Source: Myxococcales bacterium (GTDB lineage Bacteria; Myxococcota_A; Polyangia; Haliangiales; Haliangiaceae). Taken from it: DNA of 40,437 nucleotides. Location of the stretch: NCBI GenBank assembly GCA_016794525.1, contig JAEUJY010000133.1, forward strand, positions 1-40,437, written 5' to 3'. Both the position numbers and the translations under genes were made by a program. Positions 12,403-26,932 of the stretch are shown here, piece after piece (the stretch's first letter is position 1; each line of letters starts with the position of its first letter). A model generated the notes under the pieces. That model made no database searches. It worked only from the letters and a program-made list of their open reading frames with translations, and was not told the origin of the DNA.

Positions 12403-13269
12403 ATGGCTGCGGTGGCCTCGATCGACGGCGTCATCACCCCGCTCGCGGCGGCGGCGGTGCCGCTGACCGATCGCGGCCTGTTGTTCGGCGATCACGTCTT
12501 CGAGGTGGCGCGGGCCTGGCGCGGCGTCGTGATCGACGGCGCGCGCCACCTGGCGCGGCTGGCGCGCTCGGCCGAGGCGTGTCGCTTGCCGCCGCCGCCC
12601 GCGGCGCTGCCGGGGTGGATCGCCGACGCGATCGCGGCGGCCGGCGAGGCCGACGCGACGCTGCGGGTGATGTGGACCGCCGGCGACGGCGCCGGCCTGG
12701 CGCGCGGGCCCGCGCCGCGCGGCCGCGCGATCGCGATCGTCGAGCCGTGGGCGCCGCCGGCGATCGCGCCGACGGTGCGGCTGGCGACGCTGGTGATCGA
12801 TCGCAGCGGCCGCGGCGGCGCGCTGGTGCCGGCGGTCGCGAAGACCGGCAGCTACCTCGCCAGCGTGCTCGCGCTCGACGCCGCGCGCGCCGCCGGCGCC
12901 GACGACGCGCTCCTGGTCGACGGCGACGGGCGGGTGCTCGAGACCGCGACCGCGTCGGTGGCGATCATCGATCGGCGCGGCGTGGTGGTCGCCGACGGCG
13001 CGTGCCTCCCCGGCGTGACGATGGCGCGGGTCGCCGAGCTGGCGGCGGGCCTCGGGCTGGCGGTGGCGACGGCGGCGATCGATCGCGCCACCCTGGCGCA
13101 GGCCGACGAGGTGTTCGTGACCAGCAGCCGGCGCGGCGTGGCCCCGGTGGTGCGGATCGACGATCGCGACTATTCCGACGCGCCGCGCGCCCGGCAGATC
13201 GCCGCGGCGTACGACGCGTGGATCGTCGGTGGCGCCAACCCCGACCGCCGGGCCGCGCCCGCGCTATAG
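12403..13269 (+). CDS. class IV PLP aminotransferase / aminodeoxychorismate lyase-like
   Basis: The 288-residue product has the fold-type IV PLP layout: PLTDRGLLFGDHVFEVARAW near the N-terminus, HLARLARSAEACRL, the PLP lysine in AVAKTGSYLASVLALDAARA (about 145-165), and a C-terminal EVFVTSSRRGVAPVVRI strand. Family members include branched-chain aminotransferase, D-amino acid aminotransferase and 4-amino-4-deoxychorismate lyase (PabC). The length and the LTDRGLLFGDHVFE opening fit PabC or D-alanine aminotransferase types as well as BCAT, and sequence alone does not decide. Next to a trp locus a PabC role is tempting but not shown. The cNMP-domain gene starts 9 bases later. Confidence 0.82.
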   Translation: MAAVASIDGVITPLAAAAVPLTDRGLLFGDHVFEVARAWRGVVIDGARHLARLARSAEACRLPPPPAALPGWIADAIAAAGEADATLRVMWTAGDGAGLARGPAPRGRAIAIVEPWAPPAIAPTVRLATLVIDRSGRGGALVPAVAKTGSYLASVLALDAARAAGADDALLVDGDGRVLETATASVAIIDRRGVVVADGACLPGVTMARVAELAAGLGLAVATAAIDRATLAQADEVFVTSSRRGVAPVVRIDDRDYSDAPRARQIAAAYDAWIVGGANPDRRAAPAL

Positions 13270-13270
13270 T
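13265..13270 (+). promoter_or_regulatory. candidate -10 box TATAGT
   Basis: TATAGT differs from TATAAT at one position and ends 8 bases before the ATG at 13279. It overlaps the aminotransferase stop codon (13267-13269). This spacing supports the ATG at 13279 over the in-frame GTG at 13273. No -35 is recognisable inside the preceding coding sequence. Confidence 0.45.
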
Positions 13271-13278
13271 GCGTGCCG

Positions 13279-15069
13279 ATGGCTCGCCGTGATGTGCGCG
13301 TGGTCCGCGACGAAGCCGCGCGGGCGGCTGCCGAGGGCAAGCACAAGCGCGCGATCGAGTGCTACCTCGAGCTCGAGGCGCTCGAGCCGAGCGAGCCGAA
13401 CTGGCCCAAGCGCGCGGCCGAGACCTACCGCCGGCTCGATCGCCAGCGCGAGGCGGTCGCCGCCTACGAGCGCGCGATCGAGCGCTACGTCCAGGGCGGC
13501 TTCCTGGTCCAGGCGATCGCCGTGTGCAAGGTGATCCTGTCGCTCGAGCCGGGGCACGACAGCGCGAAGATGCGGCTGGCCAGCATGAGCGAGCAGCAGG
13601 ACGCCAGCCGCTCGCAGGCCGGCGCGCTGGCCGATCGCCACACCTCGCTGCACGGCCTGCCGGTGGTCGAGATGCTGCGCGGCACCGGCGGCACCGAGGC
13701 GCCGCCGACCCGCGGCCGCGCCAGCGAGCCGCCGCCGTCGCGCGGGCGGGGCAGCGATCCGCCGCCGGCCCGCGGCCGGGGCAGCGATCCGCCGCCGGCC
13801 CGCACCCGCTCGACGACGCTGCCGCCGTCGGTGTCGTTCGCGCGCCCGATCGAGACCCCGCCGCCCGCCGAGCCGGAGCCCGAGCCCGAGCTGGCCGGCG
13901 AGTTCACGCTCGACGGCGGCGACGAAGATCTGGTCGTCGAGCGCCGCGAGCGCTCGTCGGGCTCGATCACGATCGATCGCGGCGCGCCGCTGGACTCGGT
14001 CGACCTGGCCTCGGCGATGGGCGCCGAGCCGTCGGTCGACGAGCGCGGCGAGTCGTCGGGGATCATCGTCATCCCGATCGACGAGGAGCCGTCGGGCGAC
14101 GCGCCGGCGCTCGAGATCCACGCGGTGACGGTCGAGGGCGACGACGCCGAGGCCGCGATCGAGATCAGCCACGACGAGCCGCCCGAGGAGCTGTCGCTCG
14201 ACGACCTCGAGGAGGTGCCGCTCCTGGCCGAGCCCAAGGCGTACTCGGCGGCGGCGCGCAAGGCGCTGACCGCGACGCCGTTGTTCGCCAGCCTGTCGGC
14301 CGGCGCGCTCGAGTCGATGATCGATCACCTGGCGCTGGTCGATCTGGTCGCGGGCGACACGCTGTTCCGCCAGGGCGACGCCGGGACGACGCTGTACGTC
14401 GTCGTCGACGGCGAGGTCGCGGTGATCAGCGAGGGCCCGCCGCGGATCGAGGTGTCGCGGCTGGGGCCGGGCGCGTTCTTCGGCGAGGTGGCGCTGGTCA
14501 CCGAGCAGCCGCGCTCGGCGACGATCGAGGCCACGACCACCACCCAGCTGCTGGCGATCGATCGCGACGTGATCGGCGCGCTGGTCGCGGATCACGCCGA
14601 GGTGCTGCCGGTCATCCTGCGCTTCCTGCGCGAGCGGCTGGTCGATCGCCTGGTCCAGACCCACCCGCTGTTCGCGCCGTTCGCCGACGCCGATCGCCGC
14701 GACCTGATCGCGCGCTGGAAGTTCCTCGAGATCGAGCCGGGCACGACGATCACCGCCGCCGGCACCAAGGCGCCCGGGCTGTACGCGCTCCTGGCCGGGC
14801 AGGTCGACGTGCTGGCCGACGGCGCGCCGGTGGCGGCGCTCGGGCCCGGCGAGATGTTCGGCGAGACCTCGCTCTTGACCGGCCAGCCCGATCGCGTGAC
14901 GGTGCGGTCGCGGGCCAAGTGCCTGGCGTTGTGCCTGCCGGCCGCCGACTTCCGCGAGGTGATCATGACCCACCCGCAGGTGCTGTCGTACATCGGCGAG
15001 CTGGTCGAGGAGCGCGAGCGCGTGCTGGCGCCGCGGATGTCGGCCAGCACCCGCGCGAAGATGGTCTGA
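13279..15069 (+). CDS. TPR protein with two cyclic-nucleotide-binding domains
   Basis: The 596-residue protein has three parts. Residues 1-105 form TPR-like helices (AAEGKHKRAIECYLELEAL; REAVAAYERAIERY). Residues about 115-310 are low complexity, with three near-identical RGRGSDPPPAR-type repeats and acidic stretches. Residues about 330-445 and 460-575 are two CNMP/CRP-type beta-roll domains, each with the hallmark cap motif: LGPGAFFGEVALVTEQPRSA in the first and LGPGEMFGETSLLTGQPDRV in the second. The Arg that contacts the phosphate in cAMP receptors is kept in the first (PRSA) but is weaker in the second (PDRV). There is no DNA-binding or kinase domain, so it is a regulatory scaffold rather than a CRP regulator. 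The UbiB-like gene begins one base after its stop. Confidence 0.85.
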   Translation: MARRDVRVVRDEAARAAAEGKHKRAIECYLELEALEPSEPNWPKRAAETYRRLDRQREAVAAYERAIERYVQGGFLVQAIAVCKVILSLEPGHDSAKMRLASMSEQQDASRSQAGALADRHTSLHGLPVVEMLRGTGGTEAPPTRGRASEPPPSRGRGSDPPPARGRGSDPPPARTRSTTLPPSVSFARPIETPPPAEPEPEPELAGEFTLDGGDEDLVVERRERSSGSITIDRGAPLDSVDLASAMGAEPSVDERGESSGIIVIPIDEEPSGDAPALEIHAVTVEGDDAEAAIEISHDEPPEELSLDDLEEVPLLAEPKAYSAAARKALTATPLFASLSAGALESMIDHLALVDLVAGDTLFRQGDAGTTLYVVVDGEVAVISEGPPRIEVSRLGPGAFFGEVALVTEQPRSATIEATTTTQLLAIDRDVIGALVADHAEVLPVILRFLRERLVDRLVQTHPLFAPFADADRRDLIARWKFLEIEPGTTITAAGTKAPGLYALLAGQVDVLADGAPVAALGPGEMFGETSLLTGQPDRVTVRSRAKCLALCLPAADFREVIMTHPQVLSYIGELVEERERVLAPRMSASTRAKMV

Positions 15070-15070
15070 C

Positions 15071-16375
15071 GTGGAGGGCGATCCGCGATCCCGCCTGCGC
15101 CGCCGCCTGAGCGCCGACGCGCGCGTCGGCTTCGCCCGGGTGTGGGCGCGCGCCAAGCAGATCGTCACCACCGACCCCACCGGCGCCGACGACGAGGATC
15201 GCATCGTCGACGCGGCGGCCGAGCGCGAGCTGGCCCGCCACGCCGGCGAGCTCAAGGGCGGCGTGGCCAAGGTGGCGCAGCTGGTCGCGTACACCGGCAG
15301 CGGCGCGCCCGACGAGCTGCGCCGGCTGTGGGATGCGGCGCCGGCGGCCGGCGCGGCGGCGATCGCCGGCGTCGTCGAGGCCGAGCTGGGCGCGCCGCCG
15401 GCCCGGGTGTTCGCGCACTGGGAGCCGACGCCGATCGCCGCGGCGTCGCTGGGTCAGGTCCACGCCGCGATCGATCACGACGGCCGCGCGCTGGCGGTGA
15501 AGGTGCAGTACCCGGGCATCGCCGAGGCGCTCGCGGCCGACGTCGAGTCGGACGGCTTCGTGCGTCGCCTGGCCGGGCTGCCGCTGGGGCGCAGCCTGTC
15601 GTCGGCGTCGCTGGCCACGCTGCGCGCGGCGATCGTCGGCGAGCTCGACTACCGCGCCGAGGCCGACGCGCTCGAGCGGGCGGGGCGGGCGTGGGCCGGC
15701 GATCCGGTGATCGCGGTCCCCGAGGTGGTGCGGGCCCACACGACGCGGCGGGTGCTGACGATGACGCGCGCGCCGGGCGTGCCGATCGCCGAGCTGCCGG
15801 CCGGCGATCGCGCGCTGCACGCCGAGGTGGCGATGGCGATCGTGCGGTTCGCGTGGGGCACGCCGTGCAACCACGGCTTCCTCAACGCCGACCCCAACCC
15901 GGGCAACTACCTGGTCGAGACCGGCGACGCGACCCGGGTGTGGTTCCTGGATTTTGGCTGCACGGTCGACCTCGACCCGGCGGTGGTGGCGGCCGATCGC
16001 GCGATCTGGCACGGCATCCTCGACGAGGACGCCTTCGCCGGCGCCGAGAAGTTCCGGATGGCGCTGGCCGCGGCGGGGCTGCTCAAGCAGACCGCGTCGC
16101 TGGCGACGGTGGTGCACCGCGACTGGGAGCGCGAGGTGGCCGCGCCGTTCGCCTCGAGCGAGCCGTTCACCTGGGACCGCCACTACGCCGGCCGGCTGAC
16201 CGCGGCGACCCGCGACGTGCTGGCCGCCGGCGGGATGGCGCTGCCGCCGTCGGCGGTGCTGCTGTGGCGCCAGCGGATGGGCGTCGCCGCGGTGCTCGGC
16301 ATGCTCGAGCCGCGCGCGCCGTTCCGGCGGGCGCTGATGGCCACGCTCGGCACCGGCAAGAAGGCGCTGCGCTAG
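15071..16375 (+). CDS. atypical ABC1/UbiB (ADCK) family kinase-like protein
   Basis: The 434-residue protein belongs to the UbiB/COQ8 family of atypical kinases that support quinone synthesis or lipid handling. The Ala-rich nucleotide loop IAAASLGQVHAA is followed by the ATP lysine in LAVKVQYPGI. The catalytic loop reads NADPNPGN (DPHPGN is usual) and the metal motif is LDFGCT. The N-terminal KxGQ motif, invariant in most members, here reads KVAQ within LKGGVAKVAQLVAYTGSG. The Gly-to-Ala change and the His-to-Asn change are unusual. The GTG start (15071) lies one base after the cNMP-domain gene stop, so the two are co-translated and possibly partners. No C-terminal membrane helix is obvious. 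Confidence 0.88.
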   Translation: MEGDPRSRLRRRLSADARVGFARVWARAKQIVTTDPTGADDEDRIVDAAAERELARHAGELKGGVAKVAQLVAYTGSGAPDELRRLWDAAPAAGAAAIAGVVEAELGAPPARVFAHWEPTPIAAASLGQVHAAIDHDGRALAVKVQYPGIAEALAADVESDGFVRRLAGLPLGRSLSSASLATLRAAIVGELDYRAEADALERAGRAWAGDPVIAVPEVVRAHTTRRVLTMTRAPGVPIAELPAGDRALHAEVAMAIVRFAWGTPCNHGFLNADPNPGNYLVETGDATRVWFLDFGCTVDLDPAVVAADRAIWHGILDEDAFAGAEKFRMALAAAGLLKQTASLATVVHRDWEREVAAPFASSEPFTWDRHYAGRLTAATRDVLAAGGMALPPSAVLLWRQRMGVAAVLGMLEPRAPFRRALMATLGTGKKALR

Positions 16376-16401
16376 CAGCAGGATCGAGCCCGGGATCGCC
16401 G

Positions 16402-16525
16402 GGACGTCCGTGGCCATGGACCCGGACGTCGGTGGTCGCCGTCGCCATGAACCCGGCCGTCGGTGGTCTTCAGAACGTCTTGGGAGGGGCCCCCGGTTCG
16501 GCGTACCCGGCGGACGTCGGTGGTT
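16402..16525. repeat. four degenerate direct repeats, core GGACGTCGGTGGTC
   Basis: Within the 209-base convergent gap (16376-16584) a 14-base core occurs four times on the plus strand: GGACGTCCGTGGCC (16402-16415), GGACGTCGGTGGTC (16424-16437), GGCCGTCGGTGGTC (16455-16468) and GGACGTCGGTGGTT (16512-16525). Three copies are preceded by CCC or CCGG runs, and CATG-A-C strings recur between copies. Spacings are 22, 31 and 57 bases. No gene is supported here. The array could be a decayed tandem repeat or a protein-binding cluster. Confidence 0.6.
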
Positions 16526-16557
16526 CATGCAGCGCGCCGCACCACCTGCCTCCACCT

Positions 16558-16575
16558 GGGTTTCGCGAGAAACCC
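16558..16575. terminator. 7-bp stem with GCGA tetraloop between convergent genes
   Basis: GGGTTTC (16558-16564) pairs perfectly with GAAACCC (16569-16575) around a GCGA loop. On the plus strand it is followed by TCCTGTATCT rather than a T-run. It lies 10 bases from the stop codon of the minus-strand beta-barrel gene and ends the plus-strand UbiB unit, so it is a candidate bidirectional terminator. Confidence 0.55.
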
Positions 16576-16584
16576 TCCTGTATC

Positions 16585-17148
16585 TCAGCGCGCGCCGCCG
16601 TAGGTGTAGCGGAGGAACAGGCGGACCTCGATGCCGGCGAGGGCGTCGAAGCCGGGCGCGAGGAAGTACTCGGCGCCGAGCCCGAAGGCGTAGTGCCGGT
16701 TCTGCAGCTGGTACTCGAGGCCGCCGCCGGCGGCGAACGCCAGCGAGAACTGCTCGCCGGGATCCTGGACGCCGACCTTCTCGAGCACGTTCGACGACAG
16801 CATCGCCGCGCCGGCGCCGCCCTCGGCGTAGAGCGCGATCATCTGCACGCGAGCGGTGATGCGGGCGTCGGCGCGCGCGCGGTAGAGCTGGACGTACTCG
16901 CCGGTCGGCGGCGCCGGCACGGTGGCCTCGTGCGTCGAGGCGTCGGCCCCGACGCCGAGCGAGAACCACGAGAACAGGTCGTAGCCGACGCGCAGCGCGA
17001 GCGCCGGTCCCGGCTGGGTCCAGTCGGCGGCCTTGCCCAAGGTCGCCGCGGCGCCGAGGCCGGCCTCCGCGTAGACGCCCTTCGAGGCGGGGCGCGCCGA
17101 CGCCGCCGTCGGCGCGAGCAGCATGGCGACCACGGCCAGACGACGCAT
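16585..17148 (-). CDS. cglE: CglE/GltH-like outer-membrane beta-barrel protein
   Basis: The 187-residue protein has a signal peptide (MRRLAVVAMLLAPTAASA) followed by alternating beta-strand sequence ending in an aromatic residue pattern (VRLFLRYTYGGAR). Repeated strands such as KGVYAEAGLGAAATLG, ALALRVGYDLFSWFSLGVG and FALGL-type turns fit a small 8-strand barrel. The resemblance to the adventurous-gliding protein CglE is from memory of that family, and it sits at the end of a Glt/Nfs-like cluster where GltH/NfsH is expected. The ATG (17146-17148) follows the upstream lipoprotein gene by 53 bases with its own promoter candidate, so it may be partly independent. The exact paralogue name is uncertain. 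Confidence 0.68.
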   Translation of the reverse strand: MRRLAVVAMLLAPTAASARPASKGVYAEAGLGAAATLGKAADWTQPGPALALRVGYDLFSWFSLGVGADASTHEATVPAPPTGEYVQLYRARADARITARVQMIALYAEGGAGAAMLSSNVLEKVGVQDPGEQFSLAFAAGGGLEYQLQNRHYAFGLGAEYFLAPGFDALAGIEVRLFLRYTYGGAR

Positions 17149-17155
17149 CCCCGAA

Positions 17156-17184
17156 ACTGTCGTCGGCGCCGCCCGCGCCGTCAA
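17156..17184 (-). promoter_or_regulatory. candidate promoter of the CglE-like gene
   Basis: On the minus strand TTGACG (17179-17184) is followed after exactly 17 bases by GACAGT (17156-17161), ending 7 bases before the ATG. The -35 is a 5 of 6 match to TTGACA; the -10 is weak. The spacing matches other promoters in this window. Confidence 0.4.
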
Positions 17185-17201
17185 GCGACCGCCGGGGCGA
17201 A

Positions 17202-17990
17202 TCACGGAGCGGGCGGCGGGGGCGGGATGTACTCGGCGGGGGCGAACGCGACGATCTCGGCGGCGGGCGCGGCCATCAGCTCGTCGTGCAGGATGCCGCG
17301 CTGATCGCGCACGCGCACCGTGTACTCGAGGATCATGTGCTGGTTGGCCTCGAGGGTCAGATCGAACCGGACCATCTGCGACACCGCGTCCTGCGGGATC
17401 ATGGTCGCCGCCATCGGCGCGACCGGCACCGTCGGGTCGTCCTCGTTGACGTTGTAGATGGCCGCGAACGGGTTGATCTCGCCGCGGGTGATGGCCTCGA
17501 GATCGAGCGAGGCCTCGCGCAGCGCGTCCTCGCGCAGGACGCCCGAGATCGTCCCGCCGGCCGGCACCGGCATTGGGATGCCGCCGGCCAGCGACGGCGG
17601 CGGCGGATCGCGCGGGTCGACGATGAAGTTGGCCGGCACGTAGTAGAAGAACTGGTTGCCGCCGTCGAGCTTGACCGTCGCCATGCCGTCGGCCTGGGCC
17701 AGGTTCTTGACCGTCCACTCGATCGACACGTCGAGGTCCCCGACCTGGACGTAGGCCAGGTCGACCCCGAGCGCGGTCTGCTGCGCCTCGCGCGCGGTGA
17801 TCGCGGCCATCGTCTCCGGCACGATCGGCAGCGTCATCGACGCGGTCGCGGTGGTGGCCGGGGGCATCGTGGGATCGCCGGTGTCGACGCCGACCTCGAC
17901 CGCGGTGGGCGCCGGCAGGTAGCGCGGGTCGCTCGTGCACGCGGCCGCGGCGACGACGGCGAGCGAGGTGGAGACGAAGGCGAGGCGCAT
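17202..17990 (-). CDS. lipoprotein of the Glt/Nfs-like operon, unknown function
   Basis: The 262-residue protein begins with a lipoprotein-type signal ([18 protein letters not shown]; the Cys at 18 would be lipidated, followed by TSDP). The mature part is mainly beta-strand, with a segment [22 protein letters not shown] and a later [20 protein letters not shown], and ends with a Pro-rich tail (IPPPPPAP). No catalytic motif is visible. It lies between the GltG-like and CglE-like genes, 12 bases after the former, with a GGAG ribosome-binding site. I do not recognise a named family; it is probably an envelope accessory of this machine. Confidence 0.7.
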   Translation of the reverse strand: MRLAFVSTSLAVVAAAACTSDPRYLPAPTAVEVGVDTGDPTMPPATTATASMTLPIVPETMAAITAREAQQTALGVDLAYVQVGDLDVSIEWTVKNLAQADGMATVKLDGGNQFFYYVPANFIVDPRDPPPPSLAGGIPMPVPAGGTISGVLREDALREASLDLEAITRGEINPFAAIYNVNEDDPTVPVAPMAATMIPQDAVSQMVRFDLTLEANQHMILEYTVRVRDQRGILHDELMAAPAAEIVAFAPAEYIPPPPPAP

Positions 17991-18002
17991 GGAGGACTCC
18001 GA

Positions 18003-19411
<1,409 letters not shown>

Positions 19412-19415
<4 letters not shown>

Positions 19416-19857
19416 AGCTTGCTCTCGTCGATCGAGTTGATCATCTCGGGCACGAACGAGCGCTTCTCGAGCGACGCGCGCTCGAGCTCCTCGCTGGCGC
19501 GGTCGAGGAAGTACAGGAGCTGCGGCGTGCGGAGGCGACCGTTGATGTCGAGGCCGGTGAAGTCGAACACCTTGGCCTTGCCCTTTCCGGCAGCCTCGCC
19601 GCCGGTGGCCGGCGCGGGGGTGCCAGTGGGTTCGACCTCGCCACCGCCGGCCGGCTTGGGCGCGGGCGTCGGGGAAGGCGCCGGGGCCGGCGCGCTCGGC
19701 GCGGGCCTGGGCTTGCCGCGACCGCGGCGGCGCTGCGCGTCGGCGGGCGCCGCCAGCGCGCCCACCAGCGCCCACACCGTCACCACCGCGAGCAGGGGGC
19801 GCGCAGCCGCAGGGCGGGGGCGGTTGCCCCCGTGGGTCGATGCGGTCGAGGTCGGGA

Positions 19858-19861
<4 letters not shown>
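19412..19861 (-). CDS. gltF: GltF-like small envelope protein
   Basis: The 149-residue protein starts at a GTG (19859-19861) that overlaps the gltE-like stop. An N-terminal hydrophobic segment ([20 protein letters not shown]) acts as a signal peptide or anchor. A Pro/Ala-rich linker follows, then a conserved-looking C-terminal helix pair: [18 protein letters not shown], and the segment with [17 protein letters not shown]. The position between GltE- and GltG-like genes and this C-terminal motif match GltF of Myxococcus. The similarity is recalled rather than computed. Function beyond complex membership is unknown. Confidence 0.72.
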
Positions 19862-24154
<4,293 letters not shown>

Positions 24155-24158
<4 letters not shown>

Positions 24159-26134
24159 CGCCAGCCCTCGTACTCGTCGGCCCAGTACTCGCCCTCGAAC
24201 GGCCACAGCTCTTCGTCGTCGCCGATCATGCCTTGCTCCCACAGCCGGCCGTACAGCTCCTCGGGGAAGCGGCCGCTGGCCAGGTCCTGGACCTTGATGT
24301 CGAGCGCGCGCTTCTGGCCGATCACCGCGTCGACCTTGCCCAGCCGGGCCTTGTCGAGGATGCGCTTGGTCGTGGTGTACAGGCGATCGATCATCGCCTG
24401 CGACTGCTGGGCCGACGCGGCCTCGAGCTGGGCGAGCAGCGCGTGGCTGTCGCGATCGAGGCGGCGGGCGGCGCGCAGATCGTCGTCGAGCAGCGGCCGC
24501 AGCCCGGCGGGGGCGGCGCTGGCGCGCTCGGCGTCGGCGGCGGCGGCCAGCGCCCGGGCCTTGGCGGCCGCGGCGTCGACCTTGGCCGCCAGCGCGGCCA
24601 GCCGCGCGCCCTCCTCGGCGGCGACGTCGGCCGGGACGCTGCCCGCGGCCTTGCCGGCGGCGAGCTGGCGGCGGGCCAGCGCGATCTGCTCGTCGAGCGC
24701 GCGCAGGTCGTCGGCGACGCCGTTGGCGTCGGCCGCGGCGGCGTCGGCCAGCGTCGGATCGGTCGACACCTTGCCGACCTTCTCGGCGCGGGCCTGGCTG
24801 GCCAGCGCGTTCCACTGCCGGACCAGCCCGGGCGACTCGCCGGCGGCGCGGCGCAGCCCGGTGACCGCGTCGTGGAGGCGGACGAAGCCCGGATCGAGCC
24901 GGACCAGGCCCAGCACGCGCGCGGTCACGTCCTTCGACGGCGGCGGCGCGTCGGCGCCGGCCGCGCGATCGCGCCAGCGGGTCAGCGCGCGCTCGAACAG
25001 CGCGCGGCGCGCCTCGGGATCCTTGCGGATGCGATCGAGCTCGGCCACCACCGGCGTCAGCTCGGCGGCGACCGCGTCGTAGGTGGTGCGGGCCGCGTCG
25101 AACTTGCAGTCGGCCAGCTCGACGTAGGCCGCCAGCAGGCTGGCCTCGGCCCAGGTCGGGGCGTCGGGGAACTGGCTGCGCAGCTCGGCGACCAGATCGC
25201 GCGCCGTGGCCAGCTCGCGCTTCTGGTACATCGACCACGCCGCCTCGAACAGCGCGTCGGGCAGGTGCACCGAGTCCGACGGGATCTGGAAGTAGTGGTA
25301 GTAGGCGTCGTCGTACTCGCCGCGCTCGTGGGCCAGCCGGCCCAGGCCGAGCCGCGCGAGGTCCTTGATCGTGAAGTAGCGCTCGTCGACGACGAACGTC
25401 ACCCGATCGGCGTCGCCGGTGCCGGCCACCTCGCACATCGCGTCGGCGGCGTCGCGCCACTCCCCCTTGCGGGTGCGGATCACGCCGCGCAGGTACAGCG
25501 CCGACGAGTACAGCCGGCTCTTCTTGGAGATCGTCGCGAACTGGCCCTCGGCGGCGATCAGGTCGCCGGCCTGGTAGGCGGCGCGGCCGCGCAGGTACGC
25601 GCGCTCGCCGGCCGCGCTCGGCGGGATCGTCGCGCCGCTGTCGAGCGCCTGGATCCGCGCCAGCGTGCCGGCGAAGTCGCGGGTCTCCATCGCGACGTCG
25701 ACGGCGCGGCGGTGGGCCGGCCCCCAGTACGGGGCGTCGGGGCCGCGGCGCAGCGCGCGCTCGTAGGCCAGCATCGCCGCGCCGTAAGCGCCCGCGCCCT
25801 GCAGCGCGACGCCCAGGTAGTACTCGGCGTTCTGGTACTCGACGAAGTCCGCGAAGTCGGTGTAGCGGGGCGAGTCGACGATCGCCGCCAGCGCCACCGC
25901 CGCGTCGATCGGATCGCCGGCGCGCAAGAGCGCCTCGGCGGCGCCCAGCTCGCGCTTGAGCGTCTCCTGGCTGCCGCTGGCGGCGTCGACCAGGCCCATC
26001 GCCTCGAGCTCGGTGAAGTAGCGCGCGGTGGGCGAGGTCGGGGGCGCCGGTGCCTCGACCGGCTCGTCGGCGCGGCTCGGCCCGCCGGCCAGCGCCAGCC
26101 CGAGCAGCGCCGCGGCCAGGCGGTTAGCGCGCAC
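24155..26134 (-). CDS. gltC: GltC-like periplasmic TPR protein
   Basis: The 659-residue protein has a short signal peptide (about 1-22, [17 protein letters not shown]), TPR repeats over about 40-330 ([48 protein letters not shown]), then a long Ala-rich coiled coil (about 400-600). The C-terminus is acidic and aromatic ([16 protein letters not shown]). That tail and the size fit GltC/NfsC of the Myxococcus machines, which stabilise outer-membrane barrels. The GTG start (26132-26134) overlaps the preceding gene stop by 11 bases. The downstream junction with gltD is an ATGA overlap. Confidence 0.78.
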
Positions 26135-26906
26135 GCGTGGCCTCGGCCGTGCGGCGCGCGGCGGCGGGCGCGGCGGTGGCGCTGGTCTTGCCGGACGGCT
26201 TGCCGGCCGGGGCGCCAGGGCGCGCGGTGGTCTTGACGTCGACGTCGAGGTTCAGGCGGTAGCCGCCGCGCTCGCCGCGCTTCCAGCCGTAGGCGATGTC
26301 GCCGTCGTCGGCGGCGCGCACCGCGACCTCGAGATCCTTGCCCGGCACCGCCTGGACCACGAAGGTGGACTCGGTGGCGGTGGTGAAGCGATCGTCGTCC
26401 TTGCCGGTCAGCTCGAGGCGCACCGTCACCAGGTGGCGGCCGGGCGCGATCCAGCCGTCGAAGCGGACCGCGTCGTCGCCGCCGATCGTGCCGCTGGTGT
26501 CGTCGTAGACGCCGGCGCCGTCGAGGCGGATCACCGCGCGCGACACGCCCCAGAAGCGCGCGCTGCCGAACTTGAGCTTGATCTGGACCCGCGTCGAGTA
26601 CAGCGCGCTGGCGATCGTGGCGGCCCGCGCCCGCGACGCGAACAGCTCGTCGCGCAGCTTCAGGTACTCCTGGCGGAGCGCGTCGACGTCGTTGCCCTCG
26701 CTGGTCGGCGCGGTCTCGGGCGTCGTCGACTCGGTCGGCGGCGGCGCGGGGGTCGGCGCCGGCACCGGGGTCGGCGCGGGGACCGCCGGGGCCGGGGGTG
26801 TCGGCGGCGGCTTCTTCACCGGCTGCGCGAGCGCGGTGCCAGCGGTCAGCGCCAGCGCGGCGGCGAGCGTGCATCGCGAGAGGGCCTGCCAGGTGGGTCC
26901 GGACAT
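26124..26906 (-). CDS. Pro-rich periplasmic protein of the Glt/Nfs-like operon
   Basis: The 260-residue protein has a signal peptide ending near TAGTALA, a Pro/Ala/Thr-rich linker (about 27-70), a heptad segment ([20 protein letters not shown]), then a beta-sandwich-like region with [35 protein letters not shown] and [19 protein letters not shown]. The C-terminus is Ala/Lys/Arg-rich. The Pro/Ala linker may attract a false dihydrolipoamide acetyltransferase label; there is no lipoyl domain or catalytic centre. Position between OMP barrels and the GltC-like TPR protein makes it an envelope partner. I do not recognise a named gene for it. Confidence 0.65.
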   Translation of the reverse strand: MSGPTWQALSRCTLAAALALTAGTALAQPVKKPPPTPPAPAVPAPTPVPAPTPAPPPTESTTPETAPTSEGNDVDALRQEYLKLRDELFASRARAATIASALYSTRVQIKLKFGSARFWGVSRAVIRLDGAGVYDDTSGTIGGDDAVRFDGWIAPGRHLVTVRLELTGKDDDRFTTATESTFVVQAVPGKDLEVAVRAADDGDIAYGWKRGERGGYRLNLDVDVKTTARPGAPAGKPSGKTSATAAPAAARRTAEATRAR

Positions 26907-26932
26907 CACAGACTCCGCAGCTCGGGACCGAG

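Noticed and set aside
12309-12437. Longer N-terminus for the phasin-like protein
   Set aside because: An in-frame ATG at 12437 exists, but it would place the promoter and operator palindrome inside coding sequence and overlap the divergent aminotransferase start.
16376-16584. CRISPR-like array
   Set aside because: The four repeats are only 14 bases, imperfect and irregularly spaced, with no cas gene nearby.
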